Of a stretch of DNA of 64,000 bases, positions 29,301-35,550 are shown piece by piece. Position numbers and translations under genes: made by a program. Under the pieces are notes generated by a model that ran no database searches, was not told the DNA's origin, and saw only the letters and a list, made by a program, of their open reading frames with translations. The DNA lies in assembly GCF_013204795.1 (NCBI RefSeq), contig NZ_JABMKW010000016.1, positions 496,001-560,000 of the forward strand. The letters are read 5' to 3'. The first letter of the stretch is position 1. Every line of letters starts with the position of its first letter. Source of the stretch: Pedobacter panaciterrae (lineage in GTDB: Bacteria > Bacteroidota > Bacteroidia > Sphingobacteriales > Sphingobacteriaceae).

Positions 29301-29434
29301 TGTTTTGTTGTGGCATCTAACACAATACCATTTAATTTTGATTTAATTGTTGGTGCACCTACCTGTGCGGCTGCAACATGTGCCCATAATACACAAATGA
29401 GCAGGTATGCGCTTCTTTTATATAAATGCTTCAT
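26360..29434 (-). CDS. SusC/RagA TonB-dependent transporter
   Basis: Outer-membrane TonB-dependent channel, 1024 aa. Signal peptide ends near HVAAAQ. A carboxypeptidase-regulatory-like domain (about 35-110: LNGIVLDATTKQPLPGAVIKIKG) precedes the SusC signature LNEIVVTGYSSQERKYIASSI, the plug (LLQGKATGVQVSSNSG, DPLYIIDGVFV) and the barrel, ending RTFQIGANVTF. Unlike the first SusC it has no STN domain and no sigma/FecR pair, so it must be controlled another way; the 42-codon Cys-ending ORF in its leader is the obvious candidate. With an M14 peptidase downstream it most likely imports peptides or another sulfur or nitrogen source. Confidence 0.94.
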   Translation of the reverse strand: MKHLYKRSAYLLICVLWAHVAAAQVGAPTIKSKLNGIVLDATTKQPLPGAVIKIKGTTHSVAADENGKFSFVTGQTFPYTLVVSFIGFVQQEITAKGSPVEILLKENLSELNEIVVTGYSSQERKYIASSITSVSGSVVQDQPSGGFNQLLQGKATGVQVSSNSGVPGGGITFRVRGNNSINASVDPLYIIDGVFVSNSDPISAGLGNQQASNPIADLNPSDIEDIQILKDANATAIYGSLGANGVIIVTTKRGKRNTSAKINLNSFQGWSTAINKFEVATGPEVALLTNESRINTAIDKGEDLSAVVLPFPNPETQPTYDRISGLFRTARTSNYEVSTQGGTDKSTYYVGLGYLDQESIVKPSDYTRYSARLNYDNYLTDRLKIGTSINFTRSNRNLSGSDNNPQGVINSALFPRSYLPIFKEDGTYARYGSFDNHLALIENLDSKAVGWRTIGNVYGEYSIVPGLKLRSSWSLDNSSEYDNSYSSTLISAGIAANGSASSTETKNLVLTNEQVLNFVKSFGEDGKHNINALVGNTINTVLNESTAATGTGFAANSLRSVSVAATRSGTSSRAESKLLSFFSKVSYTYNGKYTIDGSIRADGSSKFGINKRWGYFPSGGVAWRAGQEDFIKNLNVFDELKLRASLGLSGNQNGIGSYAAQGLWSSGANYLEQPGISPSQLANPDLTWETTRQFNVGAEFGFFKNRLSIVADYYNKYTYDLLLNVPVPYRSGFASYLQNYGSVRNKGFELGINSTNVASTDFKWTTNFNISFNNNKIEKLASDISLGASGRNISILRQGYSVNSFQLYKQLYVDPKTGNAVYEDVNKDGLITSADRQIVGNALPKYTGGLTNNLSYKSFDLSFFVYFQQGNKIMNMNDFFMVHGGTQANIGFLPRQLDRWQKEGDITDIPRLTTYSSNPTENGGAANNYGGNVASLSSRYLEDGSFIRLKTLTLGYTLPVAVLKKINISRIRLYAQATNLLTFTNYGGLDPEVSSQSNNQNTAGYDWATVPQPRTFQIGANVTF

Positions 29435-29556
29435 TTTAAAAGTTTAAAAAAGTAATGACATGCGAGTCCCCTTACCTCCTCTTTGAGTGGCATAATTGTG
29501 GAATCTAAAAATTTAAAGGTGATCGAAAATCTGCCTAAACAATCAGGCGAAATCCC
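29435..29556 (-). promoter_or_regulatory. Leader RNA between the Cys-rich ORF and susC
   Basis: These 122 nt follow the CCRCC stop codon and run to the susC ATG. They include GCCT/AGGC and a purine block (AAAGAGGAGGTAAGGGGA), complementary in part to the CCTTT/TCCAC segment upstream, so alternative pairing is possible. I do not recognise a known riboswitch; the SAM-I core is absent. A stalled-ribosome-controlled structure is an inference. To the right of the ORF, 29686-29908 is AT-rich and should carry the divergent promoters of this leader and of the Ca/H antiporter. Confidence 0.35.
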
Positions 29557-29685
29557 CTAACAACAACGGCAACACTTGGAGAAGTTGCCCGAAAATAATG
29601 ATGCTGATTGAAGCCTCACCATTGGAAAATAATGATCAGATTTAGAAGTACTGAGCGACTTGTTTTGAAGTAAAATTGCGTTCAT
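29557..29685 (-). CDS. Cys-rich leader peptide ORF (42 aa, ends CCRCC)
   Basis: Small ORF on the minus strand, ATG at 29683-29685 and TAG at 29557-29559. The peptide begins MNAILLQNKSLS and ends SGNFSKCCRCC. Five of the last six codons before the stop are four Cys and one Arg. It lies 122 nt before the susC start with nothing else between. Poly-Cys leader ORFs are known elsewhere as cysteine-sensing attenuators (CysR-type uORFs of mycobacteria), where ribosome stalling at Cys codons changes downstream expression. That role is inferred here: no other small ORF in this window has such an ending, and its position as operon leader fits. It may instead be a translated small protein of unknown use. 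Confidence 0.68.
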   Translation of the reverse strand: MNAILLQNKSLSTSKSDHYFPMVRLQSASLFSGNFSKCCRCC

Positions 29686-29908
29686 GATTAAATAGTATAT
29701 TAAATCTATAGAATTAATATACAAATAAAGCAATAAATCATAACATCCGCAATTTTTTATTTAAACTATAGGAACATTAACTAAGAAGAATTGAGATTTA
29801 TACACTAAAAGTGTAAAATTTCTGAACCACAACATTCTTTTTATCGTTTCCAGCACAATAATTGTTGTCTTAAATTTTTAATTCAATATCTTACTTAATC
29901 CCAAATTT

Positions 29909-30991
29909 ATGCACAAAAAACTACCAGTACCTTTATGGACCATCTTATCTCCAATCGTTGCCTGGCTAGCCTATTTTGGCAGTTCATTGGATCTGGGGAT
30001 TTTCTATACATTCTTTCTTGCAGCCGTACTCATTGCCGCGGTACTTGCCGCAGTCCATCATGCTGAGGTTGTTGCTCATCGGGTTGGTGAACCCTTCGGC
30101 ACTTTGCTGCTTGCACTGGCCATTACCGTTATTGAGGTTGCGCTGATCGTTTCTTTAATGTTAACAGGTGGCCCCGATACCGCGGCACTTGCCCGCGATA
30201 CGGTTCTAGCCGCTGTAATGATTATTTTAACTGGAATTATTGGTCTGTGCCTACTTGTAGGGGGAGCCAAGTTTAAAGAACAGGTGTTTAGTTTACCAGG
30301 GGTAAGTGCGGCTGTGGTTACCCTTACAGCAATACTGGTACTCACGCTGATTCTTCCAAATTATACCACAAGTAAGGCAGGTCCTGAATACACCCCTATC
30401 CAACTCATTTTTGTAGCTGTGGTATGTCTGGTGTTGTATGGTGCTTTTGTAATGGTTCAAACCATCAGGCATCGCGATTTCTTTTTACCTCCCGATGCAG
30501 ATGGCGACGAAGAGGTACACGCTGAACCGCCAACCAATAAAGTCGCTCTTTTAAGTACTTTCTTATTGCTTTTATGCCTGGGTATTGTAGTATTGCTCGC
30601 AAAGGCTCTGGCACCCGATATAGAAAATGCGGTCATCAACTTTGGAGCACCAAAGTCATTGGTAGGGGTCATCATTGCCGCAGTAGTGTTACTGCCAGAG
30701 GGGCTTGCAGCCTATCGCGCAGCCAGAAAGAACCGTTTACAAACAAGTCTTAACCTGGCGTTAGGATCTGCGCTGGCCAGTATCGGTTTAACCATTCCGG
30801 CTGTGGCAATCGTATCTATGGTAACAGGAATGACCATTACCTTAGGAATTGACATGAAGGCTACCGTATTACTCTTGCTGGCACAGTTTACAATCATGCT
30901 TTCGCTGGCTACGGGCAAAACTAATATCTTACAGGGAGTGGTTTTACTGGTCATATTTGCAGTCTATCTTTTCACGATAATAGCCCCATAA
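29909..30991 (+). CDS. chaA: ChaA-type calcium/proton antiporter
   Basis: Inner-membrane cation/proton exchanger of the CaCA superfamily, 360 aa with about eleven hydrophobic helices. Each half has the family's acidic repeat: GEPFGTLLLALAITVIEVALI in the first half and VVLLPEGLAAYRAARKNRLQTSLNLALGSALASIGLTIP in the second. An acidic cytoplasmic loop (DADGDEEVHAE) separates the two. It exports Ca2+, and possibly Na+ or K+, in exchange for H+. It stands alone, divergent from the peptide-uptake operon, with the small lipoprotein gene 76 nt downstream. Confidence 0.9.
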   Translation: MHKKLPVPLWTILSPIVAWLAYFGSSLDLGIFYTFFLAAVLIAAVLAAVHHAEVVAHRVGEPFGTLLLALAITVIEVALIVSLMLTGGPDTAALARDTVLAAVMIILTGIIGLCLLVGGAKFKEQVFSLPGVSAAVVTLTAILVLTLILPNYTTSKAGPEYTPIQLIFVAVVCLVLYGAFVMVQTIRHRDFFLPPDADGDEEVHAEPPTNKVALLSTFLLLLCLGIVVLLAKALAPDIENAVINFGAPKSLVGVIIAAVVLLPEGLAAYRAARKNRLQTSLNLALGSALASIGLTIPAVAIVSMVTGMTITLGIDMKATVLLLLAQFTIMLSLATGKTNILQGVVLLVIFAVYLFTIIAP

Positions 30992-31067
30992 TTTATTTAA
31001 ATGGGTTACCTTTTTAGGGCAAGTGTATTAATTAATGAACAAAACTTGTATCTAAAACAAAATTATT

Positions 31068-31247
31068 ATGAAAACCCTATTCAAATTTGGCTTTTTAGCT
31101 TTAGCAATATCTTTATCAGTTGCCGCTTGTACTTCAGAAAAAAAAGCAGATGCTACAGATTCTACAATGACTGATACTTCTATGACCACAATGGACACTA
31201 CTGTAACTGATTCAGCTGCTATCGATACCGCTGTGAAGACGCAATAA
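31068..31247 (+). CDS. Small Thr/Asp-rich lipoprotein (59 aa)
   Basis: A short gene, ATG at 31068 to TAA at 31245-31247. The signal (MKTLFKFGFL...) ends in the lipobox SVAAC with Cys21. The mature part is only about 39 residues, low in complexity and dominated by Thr, Asp, Ser and Met (TDTSMTTMDTT). That composition is typical of small Bacteroidota envelope lipoproteins of unknown function. It is followed by a perfect terminator hairpin at 31277-31311, which supports it as a real transcription unit. No function can be assigned. Confidence 0.75.
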   Translation: MKTLFKFGFLALAISLSVAACTSEKKADATDSTMTDTSMTTMDTTVTDSAAIDTAVKTQ

Positions 31248-31276
31248 AAAAATAATTTTAGGTTAATTACCTAAAT

Positions 31277-31311
31277 AAAAGCGCCTGTTCAATTAATGAA
31301 CAGGCGCTTTT
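31277..31311. terminator. Bidirectional rho-independent terminator
   Basis: Perfect 14-bp stem AAAAGCGCCTGTTC / GAACAGGCGCTTTT with a 7-nt loop AATTAAT. It has a T-run on the right-hand side and A-run on the left, so it can serve both the small lipoprotein gene (rightward) and the TfoX-like gene (leftward), which converge here. Confidence 0.9.
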
Positions 31312-31351
31312 GCTTTAATTCAACTATCTACTCAACTAGTTTATATCAGAC

Positions 31352-31693
31352 CTATTTTTTCTTTTTGGAAGATTTGGCCAGCGGATTAAACTCCAGGCAG
31401 AGACTCAGCCAATGCCTCAGCTCCTGCTGCTTCTCTACATCAGTATCATCTACATACACAAAGTCTTTCATGGTTCGTCCATTGTTGATCATCTGCCTGC
31501 AATTGCTATCTTCCAATTTTTCCTCTACTTTGCTTGCTCCAATGCGGCATAATAAACCCGTACTGGTTACACATATACACATCTTTTCATCAACCATAAA
31601 GCAAATCCCGCTAAACATTGCTTTTTCTGTCACGTCATCCCGATCTTCAAGTAACTCTCGGACACGGTTCGCTAATCGTTCATTATAACTCAT
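31352..31693 (-). CDS. TfoX/Sxy N-terminal domain protein
   Basis: Cytoplasmic 113-aa protein made of a single TfoX N-terminal domain: MSYNERLANRVRELL, then KAMFSGICFMVDEKMCICV and the closing KDFVYVDDTDVEKQQELRHWLSLCLEF. A lysine-rich tail follows (SSKKKK). In gamma-proteobacteria TfoX activates competence, but stand-alone one-domain forms are widespread and not tied to DNA uptake; no competence genes are visible here. Convergent with the lipoprotein gene, sharing the terminator. Confidence 0.85.
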   Translation of the reverse strand: MSYNERLANRVRELLEDRDDVTEKAMFSGICFMVDEKMCICVTSTGLLCRIGASKVEEKLEDSNCRQMINNGRTMKDFVYVDDTDVEKQQELRHWLSLCLEFNPLAKSSKKKK

Positions 31694-31756
31694 AAACTAT
31701 TTTACGTTTAACTCAATGGTAAAAATACCATTCCTTTACCTAAATCACAATGGTGC

Positions 31757-31992
31757 ACAGACATGTTAAACCGAATGAATAAACGAGGATGAATTAAAGA
31801 GTACGCAGATAAAGAAGACAAGCACTCCAAAAGAATTGAACTCACGGCTAAAGGAGAACACGTATCCGAGTATGATATTACCGGACTAAAAAAAATGCAA
31901 CCCTGATCATGAGCGGGTCCACTGCAGATGACAAAGACTTATGTATTCAATTGTTAAAAAATGTTGAAATAAAATTCTCAGACCTACGGTAA
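31757..31992 (+). pseudogene. Remnant of a MarR-family regulator
   Basis: Reading rightwards, the fragment shows the winged-helix end of a MarR protein: TDMLNRMNKRG, then an in-frame TGA at 31790 where Trp or Tyr is normal, then IKEYADKEDKHSKRIELTAKGEHVS, the classic MarR wing. A frameshift follows near 31885 (after KKMQ). The reading continues in another frame as LIMSGSTADDKDLCIQLLKN and VEIKFSDLR to a TAA at 31990. The N-terminal half is missing. At least one nonsense change, one frameshift and a 5' truncation make it non-functional. It sits at the edge of the ICE remnant, so the insertion may have broken it. Found by reading frames across the gap. Confidence 0.72.
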
Positions 31993-32071
31993 AAATACAA
32001 AGGGAAGGCGTTGATGAGATATTTGCTGGTTGCAAAGTGTATTTGAGAATAACCCTAAAACAAAAACAGTT

Positions 32072-32088
32072 GTCCGGATTTGCCGGAC
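32072..32088 (-). terminator. Hairpin at the 3' end of the TraG fragment
   Basis: GTCCGG/CCGGAC, 6-bp stem with a 5-nt loop, overlapping the first base of the TraG stop codon. Read leftwards it is followed after AACTG by TTTTTGTTTT, a typical intrinsic terminator. Confidence 0.6.
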
Positions 32089-33260
32089 TAGTTCTTGCGA
32101 ATCACAAAGTGGGCAAGTGCAGGATCACCCATCATTCGCTGTACCTCGGACCGGACAATGTCCTGCACATCTTGTTTGATCTGCAGATAATTCTTTTGGA
32201 CCATACTTGAATTGACTGTTCTGATCACTGGGATGGGAACATAAGCTTCCTCTTCCCTGTTGAGGGCCTGAAAGTCATTCTGTATCTCGCCATGGAAAGC
32301 CTTTAAGGTAATTTTTTGATCCGGGGTATCGGCAACCATCCCTACAAATTCACCACTGGAAAGTGCCGCAATTCTGGAAGCGGGAACGGCAAATTCAAGT
32401 TGCCTGCTTTTGCTGATGGAAGTATCTCCGCTATTGATTGACAAGCTTTGGCGGTCCTGCATAATTTTACCGATGCGTTCGCTCAGCTGCTTGGCAGTAT
32501 CCCCGGTTACCTGGCCGGCAATGATGTTGCCCACTGTACTCATGATCACGTCGGCCTGTTCCCGGCCATAGTCCTTTCGCAGTTGGCTGGCATCCTGAAT
32601 GCCCAGACATACCCCGATTTTATTACTCCTGCCAGTAGCAATGGTAGGAATGATATCCGTAGTCAGTGTGGGAAATTCATCGAAGATCAGCATGGATTTC
32701 AGCTTATTCTTCTGATTGATGATTTTCAGCAAACGGTTTACATACAAGGAAAGCACTGCCCCGTAGGTCTGGATCTTCTGCGGATTGTTTCCCATGCAAA
32801 TGACCTTCGGATGCTCGGGATTATTGATGTCCAAGCTAAAATCATTTCCGGACAGCACATAGTAAAGCTGAGGAGATGATAACCTGGCCAGGGCAATCTT
32901 AGCCGAAGCAATCTGCCCTTCGAGTTGCTCCATGACATCATTCAGGTAGGCATTTACAAATGGGTTAATCAAAACTTCTATTTCCTTCTCCAGACGCATT
33001 ACCGTAAACAAACTGTCATAATCCAGCTGAATCAATTCAATGGCATGTGGCAAAGTACAATAGGCGCCGTTTTGGTATTTACGTAAAAACCAAATGATTG
33101 CAGTCACAAAATTAATTGGGGACTCCACAAAAAAATCTCCTTGCTTTTTCTGCCACTCCCGGTTCAGTCCCAACAGAATGGTACGGGCAGATTCTGAGGC
33201 GTCGGTGATGTCAACCATTCCCAGCGGATCAAATACGTTTCCACGATGACATCGCGACAA
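32088..33260 (-). pseudogene. Truncated TraG/MobC-type conjugative coupling ATPase
   Basis: C-terminal part of a type IV coupling protein of a Bacteroidota conjugative element, which would feed relaxase-DNA to the mating pore. Homologous-looking text begins at about SRCHRGNVFDPLG and DITDASESARTILLGLN and continues through the Walker B region KSMLIFDEFPTLTTD and the TraM-recognition part (IQDASQLRKDYGREQADVIMSTVGN). The Walker A and N-terminal membrane segments are missing, and the only start here is a TTG, so about the first 40 percent of the usual roughly 650-aa protein is gone. The frame stays open to the right up to about 33342, without better starts. It looks non-functional and is part of the element scar. 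Confidence 0.75.
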
Positions 33261-33365
33261 GTCATCACTACTGCCAAGGGATTGTTCGGAAAAAAAATAA
33301 AGCGCATCAAAGCAAGGCTCAAAGCCGGCTACCAGGTACTGTTAAAAGACAATCAATCACATTAA
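33246..33365 (+). CDS. Possible 39-aa basic ICE-associated ORF
   Basis: ATG at 33246 to TAA at 33363-33365. The peptide MTSRQVITTAKGLFG followed by a Lys/Arg-rich, helical-looking stretch (KKIKRIKARLKAGYQVLLKD) has a coding-like composition and lies 19 nt before the next gene in the same direction. It overlaps the truncated TraG frame on the other strand by 15 nt. It may be an intact small gene of the element, or the C-terminal tail of a larger lost one whose 5' part was replaced by the TraG fragment. I do not recognise its family. Confidence 0.35.
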   Translation: MTSRQVITTAKGLFGKKIKRIKARLKAGYQVLLKDNQSH

Positions 33366-33384
33366 TTAATTAAATCCAAAAATC

Positions 33385-34173
33385 ATGAACAAGAAAAATG
33401 TAGAATTCCTGAAAGACCAGATCAAATACACTGGATTTGGTGAAGGCTATGAAAGCCAGCTGAATGAGAAGATCGGCAAAGAACTCAAAGAATTTCAACT
33501 CTTAAACCGCACAGAATTCGGCAATGATGTGGTAGTCTCCAGGTTGGATTTCAGTCGTTCAGAATCAAGCGACCTGTACTTTTTTAACCGTTATGAACTC
33601 ACATTCAGACCTCCACACTCCCAAGAGCTGATGAGCCAAACCTTTCAAATCGGCAAGGAGAACAACATCACCCAGAAAGAGGCCTATAACCTGCTAAGCG
33701 GGAGATCCGTTTTCAAGGAGTACAGCAAAATGGAGAAAGACCTGATCCAGGACAAATACGTCACTACAGGTGAGAAATACAATGCCTGGACACAGCTGAA
33801 CTTTAAGGAAACCGATAAATACGGAAACTACAAATTCCAGACTTTTGGGGACAATTATGGCTTTGATCTGCAGCAAGCATTGGAAAAATTGCCCATTGCA
33901 GAACTTGGGGACGAAACAACAGCTGCAAGACTGCTGCAATCGCTCCAAAAAGGTAACCTGCAATCGGTAAACTTCGTTGAAGATGGTCAATTGCAGCAGC
34001 ATTTCCTGGCCGCCAATCCCCGATTTAAAAGTGTTGATGTATACGATATGAACCTGAATAAATTGTACCTCAACCAGCAACAGGGGAAAGAACAAATAAA
34101 TTCCCAGGCAGCATCCCTGGAAAACAAGACACCCAGACCCAGGGTAAAAAAGTCCGGTCCCACCATGTCTTAG
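33385..34173 (+). CDS. ICE-associated hypothetical protein
   Basis: Soluble 262-aa protein with no signal peptide or membrane segment. The opening (NVEFLKDQIKYTGFGEGYESQLNEKI) and the middle (SDLYFFNRYELTF, FKEYSKMEKDLIQDKYVTTGEKYNAW) resemble a protein family I associate with Bacteroidota conjugative transposons, usually near topoisomerase or mobilisation genes; its function is not known to me. It is Gln-rich, and GC seems higher than in the flanking host genes. The tail (PRPRVKKSGPTMS) is basic and Pro-rich. The frame is intact, so it may still be expressed within the decayed element. Confidence 0.6.
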   Translation: MNKKNVEFLKDQIKYTGFGEGYESQLNEKIGKELKEFQLLNRTEFGNDVVVSRLDFSRSESSDLYFFNRYELTFRPPHSQELMSQTFQIGKENNITQKEAYNLLSGRSVFKEYSKMEKDLIQDKYVTTGEKYNAWTQLNFKETDKYGNYKFQTFGDNYGFDLQQALEKLPIAELGDETTAARLLQSLQKGNLQSVNFVEDGQLQQHFLAANPRFKSVDVYDMNLNKLYLNQQQGKEQINSQAASLENKTPRPRVKKSGPTMS

Positions 34174-34192
34174 CAAACAAGAATTCCAAACC

Positions 34193-34216
34193 GCTGACGT
34201 CAACACTGGCGTCAGC
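34193..34216. promoter_or_regulatory. Inverted repeat before the wHTH-like gene
   Basis: GCTGACG (34193-34199) and CGTCAGC (34210-34216) form a 7-bp inverted repeat 23 nt before the 34239 start, in the 65-nt gap between two ICE genes. It could be an operator for the DNA-binding-like protein that follows, or a weak hairpin. No T-run follows. Confidence 0.3.
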
Positions 34217-34238
34217 AAATCACAATATCCAAGAAAGA

Positions 34239-34538
34239 ATGGAAGCAACAGTTATTTTAAAGCAATTTCTGGAAAAAATCGAACACGACCCACGAATCAG
34301 GACCACACACATTGCCGTTTACATGGCGCTTTATCGGCACTGGATTCAAAGCGATCACCCCGCTTTCATCCGGGTAAAAAGCAAGCAGCTCATGCCGCAG
34401 GCAAAAGTATCCAGCAGTGCAACCTGGCATAGCGCCATCAGGGCTCTGGATGAATATGGGTATATACTCTACCAGCCCAACTTCAATAGAATGAGTTGCA
34501 GCAAAGTAATGATGCTGGATTTCTCCACCGCACCCTAG
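34239..34538 (+). CDS. ICE-associated winged-helix-like small protein
   Basis: A 99-aa cytoplasmic protein. The pattern (VILKQFLEKIEHDPRIRTTHIAVYMALYRHW, then SATWHSAIRALDEYGYILYQP) reads as a replication-initiator-like winged helix: helices that count generations of plasmid or ICE regulators, followed by a recognition helix and a Tyr-Ile wing. Short proteins of this look are common in Bacteroidota ICEs and near their excision or rte-type control genes. DNA binding is inferred from the pattern only. It is the last visible element gene; no integrase follows, and the 34539-34666 gap shows nothing coding. Confidence 0.55.
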   Translation: MEATVILKQFLEKIEHDPRIRTTHIAVYMALYRHWIQSDHPAFIRVKSKQLMPQAKVSSSATWHSAIRALDEYGYILYQPNFNRMSCSKVMMLDFSTAP

Positions 34539-34666
34539 TTTGAGATACATTTAGCGCAATTGTCCTCAGACTGTAAACGAGCCAAGCTGCTGTGACGGCC
34601 TCTGGAGCCGGGCTATGTCCTCTTAAAAAAGATATCAAAATGGTTTATTCCGTCAGCGCACACTTT

Positions 34667-35515
34667 TTATTGTTTCCGGTCCAGGACATCTTTGATTTTA
34701 TTCGCATGTTCCATCAGCTCGGTAAGGTATGCCCAATTCTCCTTCTCAATGCAGGATTTGAATTTCCTGAGCTGAGTAATGTGTTCATTTAACACATCAA
34801 GTACGTTTTCCTTATTTTGTTTAAATATGGGCATCCACATGGCAGGACTACTTTTGGCCAGCCTTACTGTACTTTCGAAACCCGCACTGGCCAGTTCAAA
34901 TATGGCATTTTCTTCTTTCTCTTTTTCCAGCACCGTATTGGCCAGGGCAAAGGAAGTAATATGGGAAATATGACTGACATAGGCCACATGTACATCATGA
35001 TCCTTTCCGCCCATGTATACATTGTACATGCCAAGTAATTTATACAACCGTTCTACTGTTTCAAGAGCATCCTTATCGCTTTCCCCTGCATCACAAATGA
35101 CGTTGGCCCGACCGTCGAACGCATCCAATGTTGCCGCTTCCGGGCCACTGAATTCTGTTCCCCACATGGGGTGCGTGGCGATATACCTTCCCCTATTCGC
35201 ATGCCCCTTTACGGCCTCCAGAAGAGAGGTTTTAGTGGAACCGGTATCCAGTACAACCTGGTGTGTTACAAGATCTAAGATATGAGGTAGTAATTTCTCA
35301 CATACGCTTACCGGAGCACTAAGTATAACCAGGTCGCTGCTTGCTATTGCGCTGTCCAGATCAGCCACTTCATCGACAATCCCAAGTTCCAGTGCCTTCT
35401 GCGTATGTGTCTGCTGATTATCCACTCCTATCACTTTTGAAGCGAAGCCCCTATGCTTTAACACCATGGCCATGGAACCGCCGATAAGTCCAAGACCTAC
35501 AACTGCTATTTTCAT
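34667..35515 (-). CDS. tyrA: Prephenate dehydrogenase
   Basis: NAD(P)-dependent conversion of prephenate to 4-hydroxyphenylpyruvate, the committed step to tyrosine. The N-terminal Rossmann domain has VVGLGLIGGS at 4-13 and an acidic strand end (VIGVDNQ). Typical features are SDLVILSAPVSV, VLDTGSTKTSLL, ATHPMWGTEFSGPEAA and the helical dimer domain (HVAYVSHISHITSFALANTVLEKE) with the substrate His. At 282 aa it is a monofunctional form without a chorismate mutase or ACT domain. It follows the aminotransferase by 35 nt in an operon and abuts the ICE remnant on its 3' side. Confidence 0.93.
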   Translation of the reverse strand: MKIAVVGLGLIGGSMAMVLKHRGFASKVIGVDNQQTHTQKALELGIVDEVADLDSAIASSDLVILSAPVSVCEKLLPHILDLVTHQVVLDTGSTKTSLLEAVKGHANRGRYIATHPMWGTEFSGPEAATLDAFDGRANVICDAGESDKDALETVERLYKLLGMYNVYMGGKDHDVHVAYVSHISHITSFALANTVLEKEKEENAIFELASAGFESTVRLAKSSPAMWMPIFKQNKENVLDVLNEHITQLRKFKSCIEKENWAYLTELMEHANKIKDVLDRKQ

Positions 35516-35550
35516 CTGTTTAGGTATTTTTTTTATTGTGAGTATATGCG

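Noticed and set aside
29435..29556. SAM-I riboswitch in the susC leader
   Set aside because: The canonical CTTATCAAGAG start and core helices are not present.
34592..34792. 66-aa plus-strand frame over the tyrA 3' end
   Set aside because: Antisense of the tyrA C terminus, no start context or family resemblance.
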